Assembly: GCF_001428565.1 (NCBI RefSeq)
Contig: NZ_LMIA01000001.1
Span: 62,001 to 126,000 of the forward strand
DNA: 64,000 nucleotides
DNA from: Nocardioides sp. Root190
GTDB lineage: Bacteria; Actinomycetota; Actinomycetes; Propionibacteriales; Nocardioidaceae
Reading direction: 5' to 3'
Part shown: positions 45,644-54,795 of the stretch, piece after piece
How positions within the stretch are numbered: position 1 is the first letter of the stretch
Layout: every line of letters begins with the position of its first letter
The notes under the pieces: model-generated
Told to the model about the DNA's origin: nothing
The model's input: only the letters and a program-made list of their open reading frames with translations
The model's database searches: none
Program-made: the position numbers and the translations under genes

Positions 45644-46051
45644 ATGCCCACACAAGACGTTCATCCCGGCAGACTCGTGGTGCTCAACGACATCGAGTGC
45701 TGGGAGCTGCTCCAGTCACGTCCCGTCGGGCGCATCGCTTGGTTCGGGCTCCAAGGAGTGTCCGTGATCCCGGTCAACTTCGAGGTCGCCGACAATGCGA
45801 TCGTCCTGCGCACCACGCCGTACTCGATGATGGCGCGCGACAGCGCCGATCGTCAGGTGGCCTTCGAGGTCGACCTCATCGACGATGAGCACCACTCCGG
45901 TTGGAGCGTCCTCGCGCGAGGCAGGTGTACCCGCCTGCACAGATCACCCGACACTCCGGGCCCGTGGGTCACCGGCCCGAGGATCCTGGGGATGCGCATC
46001 GAGGTCCAGTCGATCAGCGGGCGCCGGATCCTGCAGCCTGACAAGGACTGA
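45644..46051 (+). CDS. Pyridoxamine 5'-phosphate oxidase-fold protein
   Basis: A 135-residue split-barrel protein (LVVLNDIECWELLQSRPVGR, WFGLQGVSVIPVNFEV, HSGWSVLARGRCTRL). It is related to the protein at 43156-43620 and probably binds a flavin or similar cofactor. AAGGAGG lies about 10 bases upstream of ATG 45644. It is divergent from the sensor kinase, with the box at 45545-45558 between them, and convergent with the regulator gene, with a shared terminator hairpin at 46046-46069. Confidence 0.88.
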   Translation: MPTQDVHPGRLVVLNDIECWELLQSRPVGRIAWFGLQGVSVIPVNFEVADNAIVLRTTPYSMMARDSADRQVAFEVDLIDDEHHSGWSVLARGRCTRLHRSPDTPGPWVTGPRILGMRIEVQSISGRRILQPDKD

Positions 46052-46069
46052 CGGCTGGGTCCGTCAGTC
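46046..46069. terminator. Bidirectional terminator hairpin
   Basis: GACTGACGG (46046-46054) and CCGTCAGTC (46061-46069) form a perfect 9-bp stem with a 6-base loop. It covers both stop codons of the convergent PPOX and response regulator genes. Confidence 0.65.
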
Positions 46070-46741
46070 GGGAGCGACCGGAGGCGTGTGCTTGACCGAG
46101 TAGATCGCCGCCTGCGTCCGGCTCGACATCCCGAGCTTGGCGAGCAGCGACGAGACGTAGTTCTTGACCGTCTTCTCGGCCAGGTGGATCTCCCGGGCGA
46201 TCTGCCGGTTCGTGAGCCCCTTCCCGATCAGGTCGAGGACCCGCAACTCCTGGTCGGTCAGGGACTCCAGTTCCTTGTCGACCTTCGGCCCGGACCGGAT
46301 CCTCTCCAGAACCTGCGCCGTGACCGACGGGTCGAGGGTCGACTGACCCGCTGCGACGCGCCGCACGATGTCGAGCAGGTCGTTGCCGCGCACCTGCTTG
46401 AGCACGTAACCGGACGCTCCGGCCATGATGGCCGAGAACAGCGCGTCGTCGTCGTCGTACGACGTCAGGATGAGCGCCTTGATCGACGGATCCTGGGACC
46501 GGATGTCGCGGCACACGTCGATTCCCGACCCGTCCGGCAGCCGACCGTCGAGGATCGCGACATCGGGGCGGAGCGCGGGGATGCGTCGCGTGGCCTCCTG
46601 CGCCGAGTCGGACTCGCCCACCACGACGATGTCGCCCTCGCTCTCGAGGAGGTCGCGGATCCCGCGTCGGATCATCTCGTGGTCGTCGAGAAGGTAGACG
46701 CGGACAGGCTGACGATCACCGTCGGTCGAGTGCTCACTCAC
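46064..46741 (-). CDS. DosR/DevR-like NarL-family response regulator
   Basis: A 225-residue response regulator. The receiver is complete: Asp19-Asp20 (VYLLDDHEMIRRG), phospho-acceptor Asp65 (VAILDGRLPDGSG), Thr in LILTSYDDD and Lys in YVLKQV. The C-terminal LuxR HTH has LTDQELRVLDLIGKGLTNRQ, then LAEKTVKNYVSSLLAKLGM, very like DosR/DevR. It is probably the partner of the kinase at 43765-45495 although one PPOX gene separates them. The GTG start at 46741 follows GGTGGGCGG. A DosR-like box lies about 50 bases upstream, so it is likely self-activated and the regulator of the whole island. Confidence 0.92.
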   Translation of the reverse strand: MSEHSTDGDRQPVRVYLLDDHEMIRRGIRDLLESEGDIVVVGESDSAQEATRRIPALRPDVAILDGRLPDGSGIDVCRDIRSQDPSIKALILTSYDDDDALFSAIMAGASGYVLKQVRGNDLLDIVRRVAAGQSTLDPSVTAQVLERIRSGPKVDKELESLTDQELRVLDLIGKGLTNRQIAREIHLAEKTVKNYVSSLLAKLGMSSRTQAAIYSVKHTPPVAPD

Positions 46742-46787
46742 CCGCCCACCGTAGCCCGACAGCGCGGCCCACACTGCCCGATCGGAG

Positions 46788-46801
46788 AGGACTTTCGGCC
46801 C
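46788..46801. promoter_or_regulatory. DosR-like box between the regulator and nitroreductase genes
   Basis: The plus strand reads AGGACTTTCGGCCC, i.e. GGGCCGAAAGTCCT on the minus strand, one mismatch from the consensus. It is shared by the divergent regulator (46741) and nitroreductase (46862) genes. Confidence 0.6.
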
Positions 46802-46861
46802 TGCCGCACACGAGGGAACGGCGCCGAGACTCGTCGGAGGCACAGGAGCGGAGGACCACCC

Positions 46862-47857
46862 ATGACGACAACGTCCCAACCCAGGACGGACGCGGCACCG
46901 GCGGTGCTCGTCCGGCGTCTGGTGCAGTTCGCTTGCCTGGCTCCCAGCGTGCACAACACCCAACCCTGGCGGTGGAGGTACGACGGCCTCGTCCTGACAC
47001 TCCTTGCCGACGAGGACCGTCGACTGACCAGCTCCGATCCCAGCGGTCGCAACCTGACGATCAGCTGCGGCGCCGCGCTGCACCACCTGCAGTTCGCGGC
47101 GCGCGCGCTGGCGTGCGATGCCTTCGTCACCCTTGCCCCTGATCACGCCCCCGACGGCGAGCTCGCCCGGATCCGGATCCACCGTGTGCCGGGACGACCG
47201 GTCGTCGGCGAGGACATCGAGCTCATCCGGTCTCGTTGCACCGACCGGCGCCGATTCACCGCCTGGCCGGTGCCCGATCACCGGATGCTGCAGCTCTGTC
47301 AGGTCGCCGAACCCTGGGGCGTGAGGGCCGCCGCGGTTCTCAGCGACCGCGACCGCATCCGCCTCGAGCTGCTCGCCAACCGTGCGCTGACCTTCCTGGA
47401 CCTCGAGGCGGAGCGCCGCGTCGAACAGGACGGATGGATCGACCACGGTCCGGTCGACGGCATTCCGCTGGACCATCTGCCCGACGCGCCGAACCCCTTG
47501 CAGGCACGAACCCGCTTTCGTCCGGGTCTGCTCGAGGACACACGCCTGGTCATCCACGGCGGCGACCGGGTGATCGCCATCGGTGCAGCGACCGATGACC
47601 GGACCAGTTGGCTCCGCGCCGGGCAGGCGCTCAGCGCAGTCTGGCTGGAAGCTGCCCGAGGAGGGTTGTCCGTCGTGCCGATGAGCCAGCCCATCGAGGT
47701 GGAGAGCATTCGGCGGGAGATCGCGAAGTCGGTCCTCGGCAACGCGTTCCAGCCCCACATCCTCCTCCAGATCGGGCTCCAGGCAATCGGACGCCGAGAG
47801 CTGCCGCGCACGCCCCGTCGTCCTGTCGAAGAAGTGCTCGACGCCCGTTCCGACTGA
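46862..47857 (+). CDS. Acg-type FMN-binding nitroreductase-family protein
   Basis: A 331-residue protein of the Acg family, a nitroreductase-like group known from mycobacterial DosR regulons (such as Rv2032). CLAPSVHNTQPWRWRYDG is the characteristic FMN-site segment, with CGAALHHLQFAARALA and GLSVVPMSQPIEVESIR further on. The conserved Ser and Gln-Pro-Trp are present. It may sequester or use flavin under hypoxia. ATG 46862 has GGAGG 9 bases upstream. It shares the divergent DosR-like box with the regulator gene. Confidence 0.9.
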   Translation: MTTTSQPRTDAAPAVLVRRLVQFACLAPSVHNTQPWRWRYDGLVLTLLADEDRRLTSSDPSGRNLTISCGAALHHLQFAARALACDAFVTLAPDHAPDGELARIRIHRVPGRPVVGEDIELIRSRCTDRRRFTAWPVPDHRMLQLCQVAEPWGVRAAAVLSDRDRIRLELLANRALTFLDLEAERRVEQDGWIDHGPVDGIPLDHLPDAPNPLQARTRFRPGLLEDTRLVIHGGDRVIAIGAATDDRTSWLRAGQALSAVWLEAARGGLSVVPMSQPIEVESIRREIAKSVLGNAFQPHILLQIGLQAIGRRELPRTPRRPVEEVLDARSD

Positions 47858-47909
47858 GGCGCGTACGGACGCAGTGGCAGGCCCCGTGCATGCCTTGCGT
47901 CCGTTTCGG

Positions 47910-47923
47910 GGGCCGAAGGTCCC
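47910..47923 (+). promoter_or_regulatory. DosR-like box upstream of cydA
   Basis: GGGCCGAAGGTCCC, a full match to the consensus, about 95 bases before the cydA start. A candidate -10 element TAGCGT is at 47970-47975, so the box would be near -65; another start nearer the box is possible. Confidence 0.65.
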
Positions 47924-48013
47924 GATGGTCCGGGCAGTCTGGCCATGGGCCGGGAGGTACCCGGATTCCTAGCGTGGTCACGTCAAGCCCCTCACGACGC
48001 CAGGAGCGCCCTC

Positions 48014-49444
48014 GTGGACCCGACCGACATCGCGCGGTGGCAGTTCGCCATCACGACCGTCTACCACTTCCTCTTCGTCCCCATCACGATCGGCCTCTCG
48101 GCCATCATCGCCGGCTACGAGATCACCTGGCTCCGCACCCGCGACGAGCGCTGGCTCCGCCTCACCAAGTTCTTCGGAAAGCTCTTCCTCATCAACTTCG
48201 CAATCGGCGTGGTGACCGGCATCGTGCAGGAGTTCCAGTTCGGCATGAACTGGAGCGACTACTCACGGTTCGTCGGGGACGTCTTCGGCGCACCCCTGGC
48301 CATCGAGGGACTGCTCGCCTTCTTCCTCGAGTCGACCTTCCTGGGGCTGTGGATCTTCGGCTGGGACCGGCTTTCCGGCAGGCTCCACGCCGCGTGCATG
48401 GTGCTCGTCCACCTCGGCACCCTCTTCTCGGCCTACTTCATCCTCGCCGCGAACTCCTGGATGCAGAACCCGGTCGGCTTCGCCTACAACCCCGACACCG
48501 GACGGGCGGAGATGAACGACTTCGCCGCGGTGATGCTCAACAAGGTGCAGCTGGCGACCTTTCCCCACGTCATCCTCTCCGCCTACATGACAGGAGCCGC
48601 CTTCGTCGTCGGCATCGCCCTGTGGCACCTGCGACGCAGCCGCGCCGAGCGCGACGAAGCGCTGTTCGGCCCAGCGGTGCGCAGCGGCGCCTGGATCGTC
48701 CTCGTCGCGGCTCTCGGCGTCGTCATCACCGGTGACGTGCAGGGCAAGATCATGACCGAGGTCCAGCCGATGAAGATGGCCGCGGCCGAAGGCCTCTACG
48801 AGACCGAGAAGCCCGCCGACTTCTCCCTCTTCCAGCTCGGCACCCTCGACGGCGAGCAGGAGACCTTCTCCTTCAAGGTCCCGGGGATGCTCTCCTACCT
48901 CGCGACCGGCACACCGGGGGGTGAGGTCCAGGGGATCAACGACCTGCGCGAGCAGTACCGCGAGACGTACGGCGCCGACCCGGGTGCGGCGTACTACTCC
49001 CCCGGCGACTACACCCCCGTCATCCCACTGACCTACTGGACCTTCCGCCTGATGATGGGGCTCGGCATGGCCGGCGCCGCCGTCGCAGCGTGGATCCTCT
49101 GGGCGACCCGCCGCGGCAGCACCTCGGGCGGCCGCTCAGTCCTGGCGGCGGCGATCGCGCTGCCCTTCCTCCCGCTCCTCGCCAACTCCTTCGGCTGGAT
49201 CTTCACGGAGATGGGGCGCCAGCCGTGGGCGGTGTTCGGCCTGATGACGACCGAGCACTCGGTCTCGCCGGGTTTGACGACGACCGAGGCGTGGATCTCA
49301 CTGCTCACCCTGAGCGCCGTGTACGGCGTCCTCGCCGTCGTCGAGGTCCGCCTCCTCCTGACCTGGATCCGACGCGGCGCGGACGAGCTGCCCGCGGACG
49401 ATCCCACCTCGGGCGACGACCGCCCGCTCGCCTTCGCCTACTGA
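48014..49444 (+). CDS. cydA: Cytochrome bd oxidase subunit I
   Basis: A 476-residue membrane subunit carrying the haems of the high-affinity quinol oxidase. Family marks are WQFAITTVYHFLFVPITIG with the haem-ligand His, VQPMKMAAAEGLYETEKP with the quinol-site Lys and Glu, and MGRQPWAVFG (GRQPW motif). The Q-loop is of the short type, in keeping with the 476-residue length. GTG 48014 is chosen because AGGAGC lies just upstream; the longer reading from 47945 adds a non-family N-terminus. It is first of the cydA-cydB-cydCD operon behind a DosR-like box, so likely induced when oxygen is low. Confidence 0.97.
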   Translation: MDPTDIARWQFAITTVYHFLFVPITIGLSAIIAGYEITWLRTRDERWLRLTKFFGKLFLINFAIGVVTGIVQEFQFGMNWSDYSRFVGDVFGAPLAIEGLLAFFLESTFLGLWIFGWDRLSGRLHAACMVLVHLGTLFSAYFILAANSWMQNPVGFAYNPDTGRAEMNDFAAVMLNKVQLATFPHVILSAYMTGAAFVVGIALWHLRRSRAERDEALFGPAVRSGAWIVLVAALGVVITGDVQGKIMTEVQPMKMAAAEGLYETEKPADFSLFQLGTLDGEQETFSFKVPGMLSYLATGTPGGEVQGINDLREQYRETYGADPGAAYYSPGDYTPVIPLTYWTFRLMMGLGMAGAAVAAWILWATRRGSTSGGRSVLAAAIALPFLPLLANSFGWIFTEMGRQPWAVFGLMTTEHSVSPGLTTTEAWISLLTLSAVYGVLAVVEVRLLLTWIRRGADELPADDPTSGDDRPLAFAY

Positions 49445-49459
49445 CCGAGGACTTCCACC

Positions 49460-50482
49460 ATGGAGCTCACCACCGTCTGGTTCATCCTGATCGCCGTCCT
49501 GTGGATCGGCTACTTCGCCCTGGAGGGCTTCGACTTCGGGGTCGGCATGCTGCTGCCCGTCCTGGCCCGCAACGACACCGAGCGTCGCGTCATGATCAAC
49601 ACGATCGGTCCCGTCTGGGACGGCAACGAGGTCTGGTTGCTCGTCGCGGGCGGCGCCACGTTCGCCGCATTCCCCGAGTGGTACGCCACGCTCTTCAGCG
49701 GGTTCTACCTGCCCCTGCTGATCATCCTGGTCGCCCTCATCGTGCGCGGCCTCGCCTTCGAGTACCGCGCGAAGCGCGACGACGCACGCTGGCGGGCCCG
49801 CTGGGACCTGTCGATCATCATCGGGTCCCTCCTGCCCTCTGTGCTGTGGGGTGTCGCCTTCGCGAACATCCTGCGGGGCGTCCCGATCGACCACGACCTC
49901 GAGTACGTCGGCGGCTTCTTCAACCTGCTCAACCCGTACGCGCTGCTCGGCGGATTCACCACGCTCGGCCTGTTCCTCACCCACGGCGCCCTCTTCATCG
50001 CGCTGAAGACCGACGGCGAGATCCGCCACCGGGCCCGCAGGCTCGCCGTACCCACCGCCGCCGTCACCGCGGTCATCGCGGTCGCCTTCCTCGCCTGGAC
50101 CCAGGAGCAGAGCGGGACGGTCGCCTCGGCCGTCAGCTTCACCGTCGCCGCGGCGGCCCTCCTCGGTGCCGGTGCCGCAGCCTGGGCCGGGAGGGAGGGC
50201 TGGGCCTTCGCCGGCACCTTCGCGACCATCGCGCTCGCCGTCGCCGGCCTGTTCCTCGCGCTCTTCCCGGACGTCATGCCGACCACGCTGGTCGACGGCA
50301 CCAGCCTGACGACGACCAACGCAGCGGCCACCTCCTACACGTTGCGGATCATGACGGTGGTCGCTGCCCTCTTCACGCCTCTAGTGCTCGCCTACCAGGG
50401 GTGGACCTACTGGGTGTTCCGCAAGCGCATCGCCGTCCACCACATCCCGCTCGCCCCTGCTCCGGTGGACACGAGCGCGTGA
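49460..50482 (+). CDS. cydB: Cytochrome bd oxidase subunit II
   Basis: A 340-residue membrane subunit of the bd oxidase. TVWFILIAVLWIGYFALEGF in parts, followed by DFGVGMLLPVLARND, is the family N-terminus, and WDGNEVWLLVAGG is a second conserved block. Eight to nine helices fit the family length. GAGGA lies about 9 bases upstream of the ATG. It begins 15 bases after cydA and its stop overlaps the cydCD start by one to four bases. Confidence 0.97.
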   Translation: MELTTVWFILIAVLWIGYFALEGFDFGVGMLLPVLARNDTERRVMINTIGPVWDGNEVWLLVAGGATFAAFPEWYATLFSGFYLPLLIILVALIVRGLAFEYRAKRDDARWRARWDLSIIIGSLLPSVLWGVAFANILRGVPIDHDLEYVGGFFNLLNPYALLGGFTTLGLFLTHGALFIALKTDGEIRHRARRLAVPTAAVTAVIAVAFLAWTQEQSGTVASAVSFTVAAAALLGAGAAAWAGREGWAFAGTFATIALAVAGLFLALFPDVMPTTLVDGTSLTTTNAAATSYTLRIMTVVAALFTPLVLAYQGWTYWVFRKRIAVHHIPLAPAPVDTSA

Positions 50483-53400
50483 TGAGACCCGGCGACCCCC
50501 GTCTGCGCAGCATGCTGCGCCCCGCGCGCACCAGTCTGCTGGGCGTCCTCGTCGCCGGCGGACTCAGCGGACTCCTCGTCCTCGCCCAGGCGTGGACCGT
50601 CACCGGACTCGTGGTTGCCGTCCTCCGCGGCAATGCACTCCTCCCGTGGGTGACCGCGGTGGTCGGCGTGCTCGCCCTGCGCGGCCTCACAAGTGCGGCA
50701 GGGGACCTCTCTGCCACCAGGGCCGCCGCGAACGTGGGCACGGTGCTGCGTCATCGCCTGGTCCGTGCAGCGACCGAGCAACGGGCCACGGCCGTCTCGA
50801 CCACCACGGCGAGCGACGCGGCAGTGCTCGCGACTCGCGGGGTCACGGCCGCCGAGCCCTACCTGACCCGCTACCTCCCGGCGCTGGTGCTGGCGGTCCT
50901 CCTACCACCCCTCACCGTGGTCGCGATCGCGACGCAGGACCTGCTCAGCGCAGCGATCGTCGTGTCGACGCTGCCGCTCGTCCCGATCTTCGGGGCACTC
51001 GTGGGTCTGGCCACCCGGGACCGCGCCGAGGAGCAGTGGCGCGCGATGACCGCCCTGTCCGGCCACTTCCTGGACGTCGTACGAGGGCTGCCGACGCTGG
51101 TGGCTCACCGTCGGGCACGTGCGCAGTCAGCACGCATCGCCGAGGTCACCGACCACTACCGTCGCGCGACGATGCGCACCCTCCGGATCGCCTTCGCCTC
51201 CTCCGCCGTGCTCGAGCTCGTCGCCACCCTCTCCGTCGCCCTGGTCGCCGTCACCGTGGGCGTCCGCCTCGCCGGTGGCTCCCTGGACCTGCACACCGCA
51301 CTGCTCGTGCTGCTGCTCGCTCCCGAGGCCTACTGGCCCCTGCGCCGCGTCGGCGCCGAGTTCCACGCCGCGGCCGAAGGAGCAGCTACCTTCACCGCCG
51401 CGCACGACCTGCTCACGACGGCCGGACCGGTCGAGGCCATCGACCGCCCCGCCCCTGTCGGTGCACCACTGGTTCTCGACCGCGTCCGCGTGATCCATCC
51501 CGGTCGCACCGTCCCGGCCCTGGACCTGGTCGACGTGGTCCTCCCGGCTCGCGGCGTCACCGCGATCACCGGGCCGTCGGGCTGCGGGAAGTCGACCATG
51601 CTGTCCGCCATCGCAGGTCTTGTACCCCTCAGCAGCGGCTCGATCAGCTCCGGTGGTCAGCAGGTCGGCGGTGTCTCCTGGCAGTCACAGGTCGCACGAC
51701 TTCCCCAGCAACCGCAGTTCGTCGGAGGAACCATCGCCGACAACCTCCGACTCGCGCGCGCGGCAGCCGCGGAGGCCCAGTTGTGGGCGGCGCTGCGCGA
51801 GGTGGCCCTGGAGGAGCGGGTCCGTGACCTGCCTGCGGGACTGGACACACCACTCGGCGAGGACGGCGCGACCCTGTCCGCCGGCGAGCGCGCACGACTC
51901 GCACTGGCGCGCGTGGTGCTGGCCGATCGTCCCTGGGTACTGCTCGACGAGCCGACCGCCCACCTCGACGACCTCACCGAACAAGTCATCGCCGACACGG
52001 TCGTCGCGCTCGGGCGTCGCTCGGGCGTGGTCGTCGTCGCGCACAGCCCGCGTCTGGTGGAGGCCGCCGACCGAACCGTCGTGCTGCGGCCCCCCGTCGC
52101 AGAGACCACCTCCACCTCGACGCGACCCGACGGTCCTGCTCGTGGACGCGAGCCCGTCGCCCACGCCAATCCAATCGTCGCCCCCATGGGGCAGGACCGA
52201 CCCGGCCACACCGGCCGGGCGCTCGCCAGCGCGACCGTCGTCGGAGCGCTGGCGAGCGCCTCCGGGGTCGCCCTGACCGCAACCGCCGGCTGGTTGATCG
52301 TCCAGGCCTCTACCCGTCCCGCAGTCCTCACCCTCCTGGTGGCTGTCGTGGGTGTCCGTGCCTTCGGGCTGGCACGTCCGGTCCTTCGCTACGTCGAGCG
52401 CCTGCTCGGCCACGACGCAGCGCTCCGGCTGCTGGCACGGAGGCGGGTCGAGGTGTACGACGTCCTCGTCCCGCTGGTCCCAGGAGGCCTGGACCGCCGT
52501 CGGGGGGACGTGCTTTCCTCCATCGTCGACGACGTTGACAGCGTCATCGACAGCAGGCTTCGGGTCAGGATGCCGCTGGCCCAGCTCGCGATGGTCGCCG
52601 TGCTGGCCACCGCCGTTGCCGCGTACCTGCACCCCCCGAGCTCTGTCTTCGTCGCGGCGGCGACTCTCGTCGGTGGGGCGGCGTACCTCCTCGCTCGCCA
52701 CGGAGCCCGCAGGGCGGAGAATGACTTGATCAGTCTGCGGGCCAGCCTGTCGATCGACGTCGTCGAGGCGGTCCAGCTCGCCGACGAGCTGGTCATGTGG
52801 CAGCAGACGATCCCGGCTGCCGACCGCATCGCCGCGACGAGTGCGCGCATGGGCGCCGCGGCACGGGTCGCCGCCGGGTGGCTCGCGGCGGCTCGCGCGA
52901 CCGTCCTCGTCGTGTGCGGCGGGGCCATGGCCGGCATCGCGCTCGTGGCAGCGGGGCCCGTCGAACGAGGCGACCTGTCAGGCCCCGTGATGGCGCTGCT
53001 CGTCCTCCTCCCCCTCGCGCTGGCCGATGTCGCCCTCCCCTGCGCCGACGCCGGCGTGGTCGCGGTGCGCGCCGCCGCAGCGGACCGGCGCCTGATGGAG
53101 CTCGAGCGCATCCCCGCGGCAGTCGCGGACGTGCCGGGCAGCGCGACGCCGTCCGGCCACCGGGTGGAGCTCGACCAAGTCTCGGCGCGATGGTCCCTGC
53201 GCGCTCCGACGACAGCACCGGTCTGCCTGCTGATCGAGCAGGGCGACCGCGTTGCCGTCGTGGGTCCATCAGGCTCGGGCAAGAGCACCCTCGCTGCCGT
53301 GCTGATGCGCTTCCTGGACCCGTGCTCGGGAAGGGTCAGCATCGGGGGCGCGTCCTTGCCAGATGTCGGCCCGGACGACGTACGTCGGATCGTGGGCCTC

Positions 53401-53874
53401 GTCGACGACCACCCCCACGTCTTCGCCACGACCGTGGCGGAGAACGTGCGGCTGGCCCGCCCCGACGCGAGCGACGCCGAGGTCGACGCCGCGCTGCGCG
53501 ACGCCCGCCTCGGGCCCTGGCTCGACGCCCTGCCCGACGGTCTGCACACCTGGCTGGGCGCAGGACACTCCGCGGTCTCGGGCGGGGAGCGCGCCCGCCT
53601 CGGCATCGCCCGCACCCTGTTGGCGGACCACCCCGTCCTCGTCCTCGACGAGCCCACCGCCCACCTCGACCATGCGACGGCCACCGCTCTCGCCCGCGAG
53701 CTCCTCGGAACGGATCGGGGTCGGTCGGTCATCTGGATCACTCACGGAACGGCCGGCCTCGACCTCGTCGACCGGACGATCGCGCTGGAGGTCGCGAGCG
53801 TCGCGAGGGCCCAAGGTCCCGTGATTTCGAGGGCCTCGGCCCGTGGCCCGGACACCACCAGCAGCGGAGGCTGA
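50482..53874 (+). CDS. cydCD: CydC-CydD fused ABC transporter for cytochrome bd assembly
   Basis: A 1130-residue fusion of two half-transporters (membrane-ATPase-membrane-ATPase). ATPase 1 has Walker A GPSGCGKST near residue 365 and signature LSAGERARLALARVVL. ATPase 2 has GPSGSGKST near residue 929 and VSGGERARLGIARTLL. In E. coli separate CydD and CydC export glutathione/cysteine or haem-related thiols needed for bd oxidase maturation; fused forms are common in actinobacteria. The ATG at 50482 (or GTG 50479) overlaps the cydB stop. The 3' end of the gene contains the DosR-like box for the next unit. Confidence 0.95.
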   Translation: MRPGDPRLRSMLRPARTSLLGVLVAGGLSGLLVLAQAWTVTGLVVAVLRGNALLPWVTAVVGVLALRGLTSAAGDLSATRAAANVGTVLRHRLVRAATEQRATAVSTTTASDAAVLATRGVTAAEPYLTRYLPALVLAVLLPPLTVVAIATQDLLSAAIVVSTLPLVPIFGALVGLATRDRAEEQWRAMTALSGHFLDVVRGLPTLVAHRRARAQSARIAEVTDHYRRATMRTLRIAFASSAVLELVATLSVALVAVTVGVRLAGGSLDLHTALLVLLLAPEAYWPLRRVGAEFHAAAEGAATFTAAHDLLTTAGPVEAIDRPAPVGAPLVLDRVRVIHPGRTVPALDLVDVVLPARGVTAITGPSGCGKSTMLSAIAGLVPLSSGSISSGGQQVGGVSWQSQVARLPQQPQFVGGTIADNLRLARAAAAEAQLWAALREVALEERVRDLPAGLDTPLGEDGATLSAGERARLALARVVLADRPWVLLDEPTAHLDDLTEQVIADTVVALGRRSGVVVVAHSPRLVEAADRTVVLRPPVAETTSTSTRPDGPARGREPVAHANPIVAPMGQDRPGHTGRALASATVVGALASASGVALTATAGWLIVQASTRPAVLTLLVAVVGVRAFGLARPVLRYVERLLGHDAALRLLARRRVEVYDVLVPLVPGGLDRRRGDVLSSIVDDVDSVIDSRLRVRMPLAQLAMVAVLATAVAAYLHPPSSVFVAAATLVGGAAYLLARHGARRAENDLISLRASLSIDVVEAVQLADELVMWQQTIPAADRIAATSARMGAAARVAAGWLAAARATVLVVCGGAMAGIALVAAGPVERGDLSGPVMALLVLLPLALADVALPCADAGVVAVRAAAADRRLMELERIPAAVADVPGSATPSGHRVELDQVSARWSLRAPTTAPVCLLIEQGDRVAVVGPSGSGKSTLAAVLMRFLDPCSGRVSIGGASLPDVGPDDVRRIVGLVDDHPHVFATTVAENVRLARPDASDAEVDAALRDARLGPWLDALPDGLHTWLGAGHSAVSGGERARLGIARTLLADHPVLVLDEPTAHLDHATATALARELLGTDRGRSVIWITHGTAGLDLVDRTIALEVASVARAQGPVISRASARGPDTTSSGG
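53807..53820 (+). promoter_or_regulatory. DosR-like box upstream of the first universal stress gene
   Basis: GGGCCCAAGGTCCC, inside the last codons of cydCD and about 60 bases before the stress protein start at 53879. One mismatch-free arm on each side suggests it is functional despite being in coding sequence. Confidence 0.6.
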
Positions 53875-53878
53875 GGAC

Positions 53879-54784
53879 ATGACGAAGACCATCAATCCGA
53901 GCAGCATCGTCGTCGCAGTCGACGGCTCCGACGACTCCCACCGCGCTGTCCACTGGGCCGCCGAGCAGGCCCACCGCGAGCGCCGTCCACTGTTGGTCGT
54001 GACCGCAACCGGTGCTGTCGACGTGCCGGCGATCGCCTGGGGCGGCATGGCCGCCGCCTACGTCTACCAGCCCCAGGAGCTGCTGGCTCGTGGGCAGGCG
54101 GTGGCCGACGAGGCGCTGGCCATCGCTCTTCACCTGTATCCGGCGCTCGAAGTGACGGCGACGGCGATCCTCGGAGATCCGCGCGTCGTCCTGACCGACG
54201 TCTCGCGCGACACTCACATGCTGGTGCTCGGATCACGCGGCCGCGGTGCCTTCCGCAGCAAGGTGCTCGGATCGGTGAGCGCCGCCGTCAGCCGTGACGC
54301 GGAGTGTCCCGTCGTCGTGTGCCGCCCGCGCGGTCGGGCCTCGGCCGACGGCGCAGGCGTCCTCGTCGGGGCGGACGGAACCGCCGAGTCAGTCCCGGTC
54401 CTCGAGCTCGCCTTTGCCCAGGCATCGCTGCTCGGTCGCCCACTGACCGTCATGCACACCCTCCTGGACGAACACGTCGGCTTCCGGGGCCCGGGCATGA
54501 TCTCCGCGGGAGAGCCGGGCCTCGAGGAGCACCGCCTCCTCCTGTCCGAGAGCGTGGCGGGCCTCCGCCCCAAGTACCCCGAGGTCGAGACCGATCTGGT
54601 GCTGGCACGCGGACTCGCTGAAGAGTGCTTGTCGGACCGGAGCGGGACGTGGGACCTGATCGTCGTCGGTCGTCACCCGGTGGACACGCTCTTCCGCCTC
54701 GTCACCGGCGCCGTGGCGACGGCCGTCGTCGAGCGCGCCCACACGAACGTCATCGTCGTTCCCCAAGCCGACCCCCGGACCTGA
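53879..54784 (+). CDS. Universal stress protein, two tandem UspA domains
   Basis: A 301-residue cytoplasmic protein with two UspA domains (residues about 8-145 and 155-300). Domain 1 begins SIVVAVDGSDDSHRAVHWAA and has the ATP-binding loop LGSRGRGAFRSKVLGSVS, following G-2x-G-9x-G(S/T). Domain 2 starts GVLVGADGTAESVP and ends with GRHPVDTLFRLVTGAVATAV, a looser loop. Mycobacterial DosR regulons contain several such tandem Usp proteins tied to slow growth. ATG 53879 has GGAGG upstream. It is first of a unit with the next two genes. Confidence 0.93.
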   Translation: MTKTINPSSIVVAVDGSDDSHRAVHWAAEQAHRERRPLLVVTATGAVDVPAIAWGGMAAAYVYQPQELLARGQAVADEALAIALHLYPALEVTATAILGDPRVVLTDVSRDTHMLVLGSRGRGAFRSKVLGSVSAAVSRDAECPVVVCRPRGRASADGAGVLVGADGTAESVPVLELAFAQASLLGRPLTVMHTLLDEHVGFRGPGMISAGEPGLEEHRLLLSESVAGLRPKYPEVETDLVLARGLAEECLSDRSGTWDLIVVGRHPVDTLFRLVTGAVATAVVERAHTNVIVVPQADPRT

Positions 54785-54795
54785 GGGCTCGCGTC

